A stretch of 64,000 bases of DNA from Desarmillaria ectypa (lineage: Eukaryota; Basidiomycota; Agaricomycetes; Agaricales; Physalacriaceae), in contig JAUDYN010000007.1 of assembly GCA_030407005.1 (NCBI GenBank), positions 3,038,001 to 3,102,000 on the forward strand. Reading direction: 5' to 3'. The notes beneath the pieces were generated by a model. The model saw only the letters and a program-made list of their open reading frames with translations. It was not told where the DNA came from and searched no databases. Below, one piece after another: positions 34,815 to 47,060 of the stretch (positions within the stretch are counted from its first letter, which is position 1; every line of letters starts with the position of its first letter). The position numbers and the translations under genes are program-made.

Positions 34815-37549
34815 TCATGGTCGCATCGGTGCTAGCCATGCCTCGGCTGCCTCAAATTGGTCAATTAGCTCCCTTAGAACTGCGCCTTCTGAATGCAATT
34901 GTCGCATCGCTGTCAGCGCCTATCCCATGGAATAATCAGCGATCGTTCTCTATCACGATCCAGAAATGACCTACCACATCCCAAAACCGGAATCCGCGCT
35001 CAACTTCCGACTTGGGATATTTGACGCCAGGGAACGTTTCCTCGCAGATTTCGAGTGCTAGCATTTTCGCCTCCTTGACGCCCTCAGCCTGGGGGTCTCG
35101 AACCCTGGTGCCATTGTTAATGTGTGTAAGTGCGTCAAGGTATACCTTGGCAAGAACTCCAAATCCGGTGTTCACCTCCGTCTGGAACGGCAAAGATAGC
35201 GTTATGTCCAACAGGTCATCCCGGGCGCGTCGAGCATCCGCACGGAGAAGCATATTCAGCGATGCCACCTCAAGGAGGGTCCGTAGGGCTCGTGTGAGAG
35301 ACCGTACAAACGAATTGAATACAAGAAGCTCTCGTGATAGAGGGGCAGACCAGGGCTGGGGCTAGACGAAATCGGCGCGTTGAGACATATATCAAAAGGC
35401 AGAAAGTCACGCTGACGCTTCACCTTAAAGTTCAAGGGAACAATACTCAGGACCCGCATCACCAGCAACATACACGTCTTCTCGTCATCTGGTGGCGCAC
35501 ACGGTCAGGAAAATAAGAACATAGTCTTGATAGGAATCAACGAACCTGTGCCGAAACTTGGTCCGCCGCTGAATGCCCGGCTGGACCATAGATGACCGTG
35601 CATTACACCCGCGCGTACTAGCTCCAAAAACAAGTAGAGCGGGTCTTGAAATTTGTCATTTACCTTGGCTTGTTTGATGGCGGTGTACATGGCGCGCGCC
35701 AATGGGGAATGCGTGTGTGAATTCATTAAGAACCTGCATGTGTTTGGCAATCGGTGAGAAATGAAGACATTAGACAAAATTATTCTTACCCTCGCAACTC
35801 AAGGAATCGCCAGATTACGTTGGCGACAACTTCATCTTTTTTCTCAAGGGGACCACCGGAAGAATTCGTCTTGGGCTTCGTACGCAGGGCGAGACGTTCT
35901 GAAGCCGTCGCACCCAGACACAAGGCGAAATCAATCGTGGAGGACTAAAGACACGAGGAAGAAAACAGAAACCGCGCTTTAGCCAAGAATGGTCGTACTT
36001 TCCCTAGAACCAAAAATGAAAACCTTACATTCTGTCGTCTCAGCTCTTCTTCCACAATGGCATACGGGACGTTCCAACCTGAGACGCGATCTGCCAGCTG
36101 GGCCGTCTGTGGAGAATTGTGCTGCACAGCTTTTTGGGTGTGGTTAGGTCCAGGCTGTTCGAACCAGAAGTAACCGTGTACTTTTCGGTTGGACCAGAAA
36201 GAGTGTGCGACATTGCTGACCAGTGCCAAGGCGGTAGCACGGGGACCGGTCTGACCGTCGGTGATAACCTCTTTCACAAATCGCTTATACTCGGTCGTTT
36301 CGCCGTTATCTAGTGGCGGGCTCTCAATAATTTGTCCACTTGTAAGCCAGACGAGCGCCTGTGGCCCAAGGAGTCCACGAGAGAGGTAAAAATAGATTTC
36401 GTCTGGGAGCCGATTTGTGAATATTTCATGAAGATCCTGTGGGATATCCGCAGCCGTAGGGTGGTGAGGTTGACTGGGATGACCATGATTGGGAGGAGCG
36501 GTGATAGCAAGGGGAAGTGGTTGGACAGTTCCTTCAGAAGACAGAATCAACGAAAATTTGATCATGGAACGTGTGCGGGCATAATGTTCGGGATATTGGA
36601 TAGGCTTAGCAACAGGATGCTCCACAAAGGCGAGTACGGCAGTATGTCCAGTCTTGTAATACTTGATCATATCGACAGTAGCTTTTAGTCCTTGCTCATG
36701 AATGGTTGGTGGGAACGGCGCGGAATGGTCAAAACCAACGAGAATGCCGATGTCGAGAAACTGTTCTTCGGTTACACCAAGATCCGCCATAATTGCACGT
36801 TTAGAAACAAACGTGAACGTTGGCGTGGCCGAGAGCAAGTCCAAGGATGTGATAACCTTGTCAACCCCTGGATACAGAAGCGTGTCGGTGGGACCATATA
36901 TCGCGTGAATGTAGGATTTTGGATGGCGCTGAAGATAAATTAACTAGAAGGCATCGTTGACGCGGTTAGTAATTATTGGACGTAACACAGAAACTAGAAA
37001 TGCTCATACCTGAGGCCATGCGAGATATGGTGCAATGATGAACTCGACATTCCGATGCCTGAAAATTCTCAGCACCATTCTCCAGAGATCCCACTGTTGA
37101 AAACTACTCCGTCCAGCAAACAGCTTTGTCGCTTGGTCTTCAAGACCTGCTTCGTATTTTTCCCATGCATCGCGTCGGTCCTTACAGGCTTCATTGTTCT
37201 CTAAAAGTTGCTGAGGCTTCCATTTCCTGTTGGGAAGAAGTCCTGGAAACACGAAAACGGGCTTGATATGTAATTTTTCGAGAATACGGAGGTCGGACTC
37301 GATGCGCTGTGTGAGCGCTAAAGGTAAGCCGCCCGTCGCTGCGAGAAGAGGCTCTCTCGACGGGGGATTGTCGGTGAGCTGCTGAAGATAGTAAGATGCA
37401 TCAATGCCTAGGCGCGAATCGGAAAGGGCTGAAAGCTGGAGTGTTGTCAATTGTTTTCGCTCGGGTAGGTATGCTTCAGGAGAAAATATCAGTTCACACG
37501 ACGCTCAATTTCTCCGAAAAGACTCACTGTCGAAGTGCTTGATAGGCAT
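34815..37549 (-). CDS. mkt1: Mkt1-like post-transcriptional regulator (PIN/XPG fold)
   Basis: Exons 37528-37549, 37010-37473, 36029-36943, 35790-35944, 35546-35733, 35424-35488, 34971-35361 and 34815-34909 give 764 residues. The N-terminus 'MPIKHFDTYLPERKQL' leads into an XPG/PIN-like domain: 'LGIDASYYLQQL', 'IKPVFVFPGLLPNRKW', 'NVEFIIAPYLAWPQ', 'IHAIYGPTDTLLYPGVDKV' and 'EEQFLDIGILVGFDHS'. The C-terminal half has 'WSAPLSRELLVFNSFVRSLT' and ends 'EAAEAWLAPMRP', both typical of Mkt1. In yeast Mkt1 binds Pbp1 (ataxin-2-like) and acts on mRNA stability and translation in the cytoplasm; several nuclease acidic residues are usually lost in this family. The last intron has an unusual GTCATT donor, chosen because only this join yields the conserved C-terminus. 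Confidence 0.92.
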
Positions 37550-40500
37550 TGAGGACAGATCTCTTGACTTGGTCTCGTCAGTACAGACGAAAAAGACGTG
37601 AAGCTCGTTGGCAACGTCGACAACGACGGGGACAACAACGGAAACAATATTTCCACCAGACCTTCCAGATTGCTTATGTAAGACTGATCGGAAGTGGGGT
37701 TAGGGTTCATGTTCGTTTACTTCACAGCGCCCAAGTGGCTTAGTGCCCCAGTGGTGGTATTTTCGACAATATTTTTTTGGTTTGCAACAGTCTGTTCGGT
37801 TTTCACAGGTTTCCTGATGGCCGGTTGGTATTATCGACCGCCTTCTCACTGTCATACCTCTCATGGAATCCATCATGCGTCCATTAATGCGTTGAATATC
37901 TTCCATCAAAAGATTGAGGCCTCCATATGCATTGATTTATTGTCTGAACTCTCACGTTTTAGCGGGAGTCTGATTATTCCCCTATGTATCCAACACGCCG
38001 TCACGAATGTCAGACCTCATGGTTATAGGTACTGGCAGATGTTCCTATGATGAACTCGCTCATGAACTCGATAATGTGTGAATATCGGGCTACTGAATGT
38101 CTGCTCTTCTCGGCAGATGAGGGATCTCAATGTAAGACAACTCTTCCCTGAAGCCACGCTTCTTTGCTAATAGATGTATTCATAATATGAGTTCCTTGCA
38201 TCCGCCGATGATCATCGATGAAGCAGAGTTAGATGAAAGCTCGTCCAAGCGATGGTCGCAGGTCCTCAGTGCGGACATGGCGCTGATCCACCGTTGTTCA
38301 CTCTCCATGGCAGCAACGTACAAGCCGTGCCATCGACCCTAACTATTATGACCAGACTCCCAGCCATACGAGTATGTTACCCTTCCCCTTTCATCGGATC
38401 TCCTTCGATTATCTTGGACGTCTATTTCTATGCTGACTTATCACTCCTAATCTGCTTCGCTGGGCTCTCACAAGATCGGGCGCAATATTACACAGGTGAA
38501 GATTAGGTGGAAGCCCCAGAGCTGCCATACTTATGTGATAGTGACCTATGTGGCGTTTGCGTATATCCGGCTCAATCTCGCCAAGCCCCCCCTTCAGTCC
38601 TTGGGCTCCCACACCACTAGCAGATTGCACCACCATTACAGCCTATATACCAATTTTCCGCTCAACCCCTTGCCTACCTCCCGGAATCTCCGACTATTCC
38701 TCGTCCACAGATCCCGATATCGACGCTACTTCCCCGCAAGGTCTAGTTATCCCACATTGATCCTCCATAGTTCTCGCGCGGTCGTATCTTTTAGACGGGT
38801 CGGCTCCAAGATCACATGTCTGGAGTTGGAAGGCAAGACCAACGGTTATCATTGATCCGATGGCTGGAGGTACTCGAGATTGTCGAGGGGAATTGAAGAC
38901 TTTGGGGATGAACCAGGTTCACTACTTGTAGCCCCTTGTACCTCATGATTTTCTGCGCAGCAGATTATGAATAAGGGCATGCCTGGACCGTATGCATCCT
39001 TGAACCTGTTAGCATGGGTAGGTGTCGGTTGCGATACTCCAGCGGACCATCGGCGGCCTGACGAAGTGTACAACTGTGCTCATGCGGAGATGCTGAAATG
39101 AAATGACGCATGACAGCTCTCAAATAGCGATATCATAGTTTAGAAGTGATCGCTTATCGGACTACTTACTAGTCGTTGATCAAGTGTCCTGTCGAGGGTC
39201 AGTTGAACCCAACACACTCAGTACTTTGTGTCGATCTTCGTGCCTTGAATGAGCTCTCATCGTTAAGGTCAGGCAACAGTCGTAAGGGGAAATCTGGTTT
39301 AATCATCGGTTTACAATTTACAACGCGTACGACCACGATGACCCGCATCATCTCCCCAAAGGAGATACAGAGGGAACAACCAAGTACCATCGTTGAAGCC
39401 CAGCGGCTTGCCGCTGTCCCACAGGACACCTAGAAACCACCTGAATCCCTCGACTCTCTGTCCCTGTCTCTGATGATTGACAAAAATGATGTCAGGACAT
39501 CAGGTTACTGGATACTACGTATGTTTCGAGTTGCGTGACGATTTCTCACAACGGCCTCCTCACAACCGGATACTAGGTATTGTTATACATAGCGAGTGGA
39601 GCACGGGCACCAGGTCCGAGTAGTCGTGGGAGATGCCCCAGAACGTTAGGATACTTTGAATATCCAAAGTTGCAAGGGATATGCAATAAGGTTATCCTTC
39701 TAGCAGAATGCAGAATAGCTAACCCCAAGTCATCTGTGAGAAGGAAGGTATCGAGTCATATCTCTCTCCACATATCATGAAGCGAGTTCTATCGATGAAG
39801 TTGAGCTAGAAATTGATGGGGCACCTGAGACTATCACCTCGATCGAGGAAAGATGATAACCAATGACCATCTGACACACACAAAGCCAACATGAGGTACG
39901 ACACATGTATTCATACGCAACCAGGTTGGCTGCGACGTTAGGGAAGCTTAGCGTGCGCCGGTTATCTAACACAGAACGTGATGTCGGAACGTCCATGAAA
40001 AGCCGGAGGAAAATCTTTTCCAAAGGACATATGACGAAGCTGCTCCGTAGGTCTGGACCGGTGCCTCCGCTAGAAGCCACGCAGATTGGAATCCTAAATT
40101 CCGAGCTGTTGTTAGATCCGGTAGGACGTGGACACAGAGATGTGGCGATAGGATAAATGTATCCTATAGACTGCATCCGCAGTCACCCAGATGACCATCG
40201 TCCAGTGATGCAATGCTGTTTGGGAATCATGAATTCCCCATAGATGTGAGCGATAACTTTTGGGACCAAGTCCAGACGTCCTGTTGGAGTCAAGAACGGT
40301 GCCATCCAGGGATACTTAGCCTTTGCAACGCCGAGATCTCATTCATTAAGGTTTCATAACAGACCTCTTGACATCAACTAGCTCCCTCTTAATTGCCTAC
40401 AAATGAATGCTACCTGCCAACGCATCATCATGATATCGAGCTTAAGATCCGATGATTGCCGACTGGAGGACTGCATCAACTAAATAGAAATGATAAGCTG

Positions 40501-42298
40501 ATCATACTAGATTCCTCAAGGTAGGTCGCATTCACCGGAAACTCGACGGAAACAGAACCAGACAGGGTCCGGCCTAGGTCTAAGATAGCGGTATTCACCC
40601 GTGAGTTTGACGGCATGAGCTAAGACGAATTGGCAGAGTCAGCTGTTGAGAAGAGAAAAAGAAATGAATTACAAACTGTGCAAGGGTTTGCGGAGGCACA
40701 GCCATCGACACAGCCACTGATTAGTATGTCCTGGTTCAACCATGTTGTCAGGTCGTTGCGAAGTTTCGTCGAGGTGGGCTATTCCCCACCATTCTATCAA
40801 TCAAGCAATACATGTATGGTCTAGAATAGGTACCGGCCCATCCAACCTAATCGCTGCAATTTCTCACTAGTTTATTTGAACGCGTGAACGTACGTTGGCA
40901 TCCAGCTTAGGTCTAGGCTCAATCTCAAGCCCCCACGGGGAAGCTACCCGAGCTCTTCTCATGGGGGTCTGAATGCCAGTCATCTGAACCGAAGGCAAGT
41001 ACGTAGCTTTGCGTCACTTTTCGCCTTGATGACGATCAGAATCTCACGCCAAATATATTCTCATGAGCGTTCCAAATCCTCTATTTATTGTTGGTTACTA
41101 CATAATTTCGAGACTTATCCATGCAAGCAGTGGTCTGGTCCTCGCGTTTCTTCTGTTCTAGATACTCAACGGAAGCCGCACACGATGCAGTGGGCATAGG
41201 ATCGCCGATATTGAGTGCTTCGAAGGTTCAAGTTGGTTATCTCTAGCGGCATGGCCTTTGTACGGTTCATTAAAAATGTTTTGTCATAAGCCTCATGCAA
41301 CCGCTACGTACACTCTTCCGCGTTGGTTCAGCCCGACACCACCGTCGCCGAGCTCAAGTAATATTATACAGCCCTTATCTGTACTCTGGTTTTAAATACT
41401 CCCATTTTCTTGGCTTTCTCTTGAGTCGCGCCGAGCCTACACCGGTTTTGGTAAAAGGGCGGGAGATACCTGGATCAATTTGTATTTGGTTGAGGAACAG
41501 ATTCCCACCCCACAAGCCGCATGTTGGATGGACACAAGATCAATTGTGCAGCTGGGGTGGGCCGAGCCGAATCTAGGTGTCGAATTTCGATTTTGTCAGT
41601 AATTGTCGTACCGTGAACGTACTCGAGGTGTATGATGCCAATTAGACTGAAGTCTGTGTCGGGCTAATGTATGTCCCAACAGGTTACCTTGGCGAGAATG
41701 AAAGGGTAGAATTTCCCCTCTCGCTTTGTGGCAGGATATACACGACCAGTTGCTGATTAGTAATAATGTGAATGTCCAAAACGACGTCCAGGTCCATCTT
41801 GGCCTCAGAACTGGATTTAAAAATGACGACTTGTGTTTATTTCACGAGGACTGTCCGGCGCTCAAAGTGGCCGTCTTGGAGGTCATGCGCGTCTCTGTTC
41901 TGACCGTACGGAATCTTCTCCGCACGATTCTATAAGTATTCATTATTTGCGGATCTGGACGAGACATTTTAGCCACTGAACGATCCGAAATAGTAGTCTC
42001 AGGAATAGCTACATGTATGATGGAGACTGCAACGGAAAATACATGCTATGCGTAGACACCGCCATCCCGGACCGCCAGTGTTAGCACGAGGAACAGGAGT
42101 GACGCCGGAGCTCCTAAAACGGGAAGGGACGGGCGAGATCGGGATGACGCCCAATAGGATAGCAGAACACTCAGTCATTTTGTTTTACTCCTGTGCATCC
42201 ACAGCCGTTTCCAGACTCACTGTCTCGTCCTCTGTTTCACCTGAAGAATCGCCGCCACCGTTGCCTTTCACCACTATCACCCACCATCACTATTACAA
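37550..42298. other. long gene-poor stretch
   Basis: About 4.7 kb with no supported gene. Minus-strand segments at 39775-40176 (133 codons) and near 40210-40340 ('KAKYPWMAPFLTPTGRLDLV' continuing to about 45 residues) and 40480-40590 look weakly coding and could be parts of one decayed gene; I cannot identify it. A plus-strand frame at 38548-38760 (Pro-rich) has no support. No tRNA, intact transposon or long repeat was seen. Confidence 0.35.
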
Positions 42299-43543
42299 AT
42301 GTCGAATCGCTGCAGACGAGGATGTCTGAAGTCGCCTACGACGAGCCCAGGCCTAGATGTCGGTCATTCGCGGAAATGTGTAGCCTTCTGTGATGCTGGG
42401 AGTGAAGAAGTGCATATAGCGGATGAATGGGATAGGACGCCTTCGGAGCCTGCTCGCAGTCTGTCATACCAGTGAGTGGTCGTACGACATGTCGTGGACG
42501 GCCAACAATACCGTTCATCGCTATGCCGCTCATTGTTGGCGCCTCGTACTGACTTTTTACCAAGGGACATGCTTGAGCTCAAGGCCATTCAACGGACACT
42601 GCCAAGAGCAAATCAATTGCCTGATATGTACACCGGAAAACCCGCGTCGCAATTCCTGTCAAAAGTCCCAATAGGCCTTTTACCTCTACTTCCAACCAGT
42701 GAACCACCGCACACTAGCTCTTCATCTCCAGCATATACACGGCAGCCATCTGAAGAACGGACTTCGTATTTTCCCCCGCCAGCTCCTCCCTCCAACAAGG
42801 CAAAGAAATTTGCTTTTCTGCCTTTACTAGAAACTCCGCCTACATCTTCACATTCACCGCCATCTCCAACGCCTAACACCAATACTGGCCATGCGCCGTC
42901 GTCGAATCGAAATAATGCATCCCCGGGCCGAAACGCTGCCATGAAGGCCTCTAAGCTAGAGGCCGTAGCTTCACCCGGGCTTCCTCAACCTTCCCCACTA
43001 TTCCTAGGCTCTCCTCATGCCTCGAGCTCGAGAAATGCACCAGCAATCAATAACCTGCTTAGTTCCGCTAAGCCTATTCGTCGGCGGAATGTCATGTACA
43101 TTAATGGCCAGGAAATCGATTTGGACGAAGAGGAAGATGAGCAGCCGCAGACAACTGCTGCCGAAGAGACTATCCGTCCAGAATTAGTCACTTGTTCCTT
43201 TCGCTCCCGCCGCTCGCGATCGATATCCGAGGCTTCATTGAAACAAGAGAAGTCTTCGCCTTCATTACCTATACCCATTGTAGCCCCCATACCCATATCG
43301 CAGAAGGTTCCATCGCCCTCGAGCTCGCCCATATCGTTACCACCCCTCAAGATTCACTCTTCTTCCCCTACACAATCACGTCCATCTGTCCGCTCACCGC
43401 CTACGACGAACTCGTTCGCGCCTATAAAGGTCGTTCGGGCCACGAGGGACAATACGAATCCAAGTAATCTCGTATCGCTCTCGTCGTCATGGCGCAGGTC
43501 TCCGAGCCCGCGGACGAGCCCGGTACTGGTTCCTCTTGCTTGA
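42299..43543 (+). CDS. conserved Ser/Pro-rich basidiomycete protein
   Basis: Exons 42299-42471 and 42565-43543 give 383 residues. The first 100 residues are conserved-looking: 'CLKSPTTSPG', 'RKCVAFCDAGSEEVHIADEW', 'DRTPSEPARSLSYQ' and, after the intron, 'DMLELKAIQRTLPRAN' and 'VPIGLLPLLP'. The rest is disordered, dominated by Ser, Pro, Thr and Asn, with a short acidic patch ('EIDLDEEEDEQ') near the middle. I recall similar unnamed proteins from other mushrooms. The KCVAF...W motif with 'EEVHIADEW' resembles a short docking motif (the 'RVxF' type that binds protein phosphatase 1 would be one guess), but no function can be assigned. The 93-nt intron has a GTGAGT donor and AAG acceptor. The ATG at 42299 is preferred since it starts the conserved block. 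Confidence 0.75.
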
Positions 43544-45209
43544 ATGCTAAAGGTTCCAAAGAGACTTTGTTATTAGAACATGACTCTTAACATTATGTAT
43601 TGTCGCAGTGCTTTTCCCTTCCTGCTATCATATCTTGTACATATTATAGACTATATCAATGCGTTCCTGTTTTTTTTTACTGCTGAACGGGATTTGAAGC
43701 TTGCTTGGTGTGCTTACAGGTTCGCCGCCGGTTACGGCGGTGACACTGTCATGGAGTAGGCGGTCATTGCCAAAACCGGCGTGACATTGATCACAGTTTT
43801 GATTTTCACGTTGATTGACAACGTGCTAACCCTTTTAACCAGTGTTTTCTCGGACCTGAACCTGATTTTTGACATGTATCTTGGTTTAGAGCACGAATCA
43901 CTCATGGGTGAGAAAGCGGATAGTGTGCCGGCGTTAAAGAATACATACAATGATACATAAACCATTCAGGTTCGTCATATGTATCGACATTGAATCATGG
44001 GAAGGGAAAACTGGCGGCGCTACTCACGAGGGAGACGGACTTAGATAACAGCCGTATGTTTTTTTCAGGCAACCTCTCCGCCTGACCTGAGAGTCAATCA
44101 ACAGGTTGCTGATGAGTGGCTATTGGCACCTTACTGCAAGTGCCCGATACCCACGGCGGCAACTCAGGGATGGAGTACTTTCCTGAAGCTGACACAATTT
44201 CCACTGGCTACGGAAAAAAAGTATTAGTCAAACTTTTCTTTCTTGAAGCTTCTGATTCAAAAGTCTCATTTGGTGTAGGAGAAATTATTTTCGAAAAGAT
44301 GTGTACCCCGTAAAACCTCGGATCCTGAAGGGCTCAATATACCCTTAGCAAGTCCCCGACACTTGATGTCTACAGTCGGTCTTGCCGACTTCTTCTCAGA
44401 ACCCTAAGCTTGTTAGATAGAACGATGGGCCTCTCCGCGGTCAGGCAGGATAATCGCCGAAATAAAATTAGCGATGTGGCAACTAAATGAATCTATTCCC
44501 ATCATTTCCGGTGAGTCAAACATTCTCGCACGTCCACACAGGCCTGTTATCAGTCAAAAAGCCCGACTGGGTACGATGCATCTCGGCGTACTTGAGAAGA
44601 TAGTCATGGTCGAATACTAAATTAGGTCAGCGAAGTGGTCGTCTTTATTTTTGGTTTCAGAGCTAAAAATATGCGTCTCAATTCACTCCAACCCGCTGGT
44701 CTTTGCGCGCCGATAATTCTGTGCTTGAGATCGCCTGATTCAGCGGCTACGGAGAGACTGGCGGCGGAGAAGAAGGCAGAAGCCTTGGATTAGAAGAGAA
44801 TGTGGCGCCTTGCGTATGCTTCGACCTGGAGGAGTTTCAGGGTTCCGAGACACTGCCAGCCGTCGAACCAGCATTTGTGCTGACGCAAATTCCGAGTTTG
44901 TCGTGGGGTGAAAACGATATTGACTTGTCGCCGGACGAAGGGACTGGGATTCTGGCTGCTACCTTCCATGCTGGTCGAGACTAGACCCCACCTAAGACTC
45001 CAGGAAGTTAATGTCAAAAGCAGCTATACTTCTGACCTTAATTCCTGCGTATCATGGAATCGAATTTTCAAACTAGTCCGAAGATGGCGAATAACAACCC
45101 TGACAACTTGGAGAATAGTCAGGACAAGGACCTGAGCAATGAAACTCAAAACAATGGGCATAATTCCCGACGACCATCAATCAATATTTTATGACGTTCT
45201 CAGGTTCAT
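43544..45209. other. intergenic with one coding-like fragment
   Basis: A plus-strand frame ending at 44984 is open from about 44740 and reads 'CFDLEEFQGSETLPAVEPAF' and 'LSWGENDIDLSPDEGTGIL', acidic and coding-like; a second frame from an ATG at about 44671 overlaps it. This may be the remnant of a gene, without a recognisable family. A hairpin-like GCCGCCGGTTACGGCGGT lies near 43725-43742. Nothing else stands out. Confidence 0.35.
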
Positions 45210-45690
45210 TTACTCTGTCCGACTGAGCTTCGAGGTTATTATTGAGGGTGTCCTCTTGGGACCCTGCCTGTGTGCAAGCCCGCTTGTGCATCTGGAGGCG
45301 AAGCGACAGTAGCACCTTTCCCTATACCATGCCTCTTCTGGGCGGACGTGACCTGCTGCTACACGCCCTGGGCGGGGAGCTGAAGCGGTTCCGTGCATAC
45401 GGTATCTATCATGTACTCAGGAGTGTGTTGTATCACTTTGTACCGCTGTAATTCCCGCCGGGGTACCAAAGTAATTGCTCGCAGGGTTGTGCAAGTCCCA
45501 TACATGATCAACGTCATAGAACGAAGGGCTGAAGACTCAAAGAGGACTTCAATGGCATGGAGATACTCTCCAAGCCCACCGCCCGCTCCGTTGCTTGCTC
45601 GTATAACAGTCGGTATACGGATAATAATGACCACAGTGCACGGAGAGTCGTAGCAAGGATGCAGGAACCGGGTATGTAAACTACCAGAAG
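45210..45690 (-). pseudogene. seven-helix membrane protein copy A, broken
   Basis: Minus-strand pieces of an uncharacterised Agaricomycete multi-helix membrane protein: 'VVYIPGSCILATTLR' in one frame, then after a one-base shift 'TVVIIIRIPTVIRASNGAGG' and 'HAIEVLFESSALRSMTLIMY', and in a third frame 'GRVAAGHVRPEEAW' (45210-45398). In intact relatives these segments form helices 5-7 and the start of the tail. Comparison with copy B (46070-47060) places a one-base deletion just after 'ATTLR'. No upstream helices are found. The copy is dead. Confidence 0.6.
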
Positions 45691-46069
45691 GTACACGTTT
45701 GCGTCCTTGGAGGTACCTGACTGGGTGCAATATGTCCCGGCGTACCTTGGAATAGGTTTTGCCGAATAGCCAGAGAGTGTAGTTCGATCATCCCCGGTTA
45801 AGGCCAAAACCATACATTCTAACTCACTCCACCTCCATTTTGACATTGGCTCCCGCGAAACACGAACGCATGATAATAGAATTTATCAAAAACCGTCCAG
45901 GTACAGATGGGGTTCACTTATCAGAAAAGGAGAAAAAATCATTGAGCTTGAAAAAGTTGGGAAACCAGTACACACAGACCGTCGTCCCTCCCTCCGATCA
46001 ATAGGTCGGTACCGTCATCCGTCTAAGAGAGACTAGGAAACCAGGGAGGAGAAAAATTTGTCATGCCCA

Positions 46070-47060
46070 TTAAATACTCTTTTTAGTACCGATCTCTACT
46101 GGTTCTGGCTGAGCTTCTAGGTCATTGTCGAGAGTATCTTTCGCTATGGAATTCTCTTGGGAGCTTGTCTGATCATCAGCCCGCGGGTGCGCTTCGAAGC
46201 GAGGCGACGATATGATGCTGCCCTGCCAGGAATCATCTGGACGAGCGTGACCTGCTGCTACACGTCCGGCGAGAAGAATCAGAACAATTCTCTGCATACG
46301 GTATCCGTCAGATATATATATATTCAGGAAAGAGTAGATTACTACGTAACATTGTGATTGCTGCCAAGGTGTCAAAATAACTGCTCGCCGAGCTATGTCT
46401 CGCCTCCAGAACAACGTATATGATCAAAGTCGCAGAATGGAGAGCCGAGGACTCAACGAGGACTTCGATAGCATGACGATAATCTCCAAGCTTACCATCC
46501 GCTCCATTTTTTGCCCGTATAACGGTTAGGATACGAAGAACAATGAGAACGGTGCACCTTAGAGTCGTAGCAAGGATGCAGGATATGTAAACCACCAGGG
46601 GGATCACATATTCAACCTCCGAGAAATATGCTTTGGTTTGATTTTGAAAAGCTGTACAAATTTACCGGCTATCAGTGGATGTGTGAGGGCAGGAGATATA
46701 GGGCATCTCATCAAATCCAGAAACAAGATAAAGGACAGGAAACATAACTATGAGCCAACGCCGTCCCCAGACCATCCAGCAACGCCAAATCCAGAGTTTG
46801 CTTAACACTCAATTGATATCAATATTCGCCGCAAGAGTTGCACATGCTATAGCGGAGTCTGCAATGGCAGTGCTCATAGCGGCTGTGATACCAATCCTAT
46901 GTCGTGCAGCGGCCACAGGTAAATAACATTGGGATAGTAAGTTCTTTCGAGGAGTACCGAACGAACATAAGCCCAATTAAAGGAGAAATTGATGGTTGCG
47001 TTAATATAGAGGGTGATGATGATGATGGTTATACCATGACTCGTCTGATAGACGGAGGTT
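46070..47060 (-). pseudogene. seven-helix membrane protein copy B, probably broken
   Basis: This is the better preserved of two tandem copies. In order on the minus strand: a hydrophobic N-terminal part ('FNWAYVRSVLLER', about 46940-46990), 'GITAAMSTAIADSAI' (about 46855-46900), 'LWIWRCWMVWGRRWLIVMF' with the W-x-CW-x-VW pattern of this family, 'YFSEVEYVIPLVVYISCILA', 'GDYRHAIEVLVESSALHSAT', and the tail 'GRVAAGHARPDDSWQGS' ending at 46070. The function of the family is unknown; a receptor-like topology is only an appearance. At two places (after 'ADSAI' and before 'RIVLILLAGR') no intron restores frame, so I read it as a pseudogene, but an unusual splice form cannot be excluded. Confidence 0.55.

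Noticed and set aside
42613..42942. Minus-strand Gly-rich frame of 109 codons
   Set aside because: Complement of the Ser/Pro-rich exon at 42565-43543; Gly/Glu runs are what Pro/Ser codons give on the other strand.
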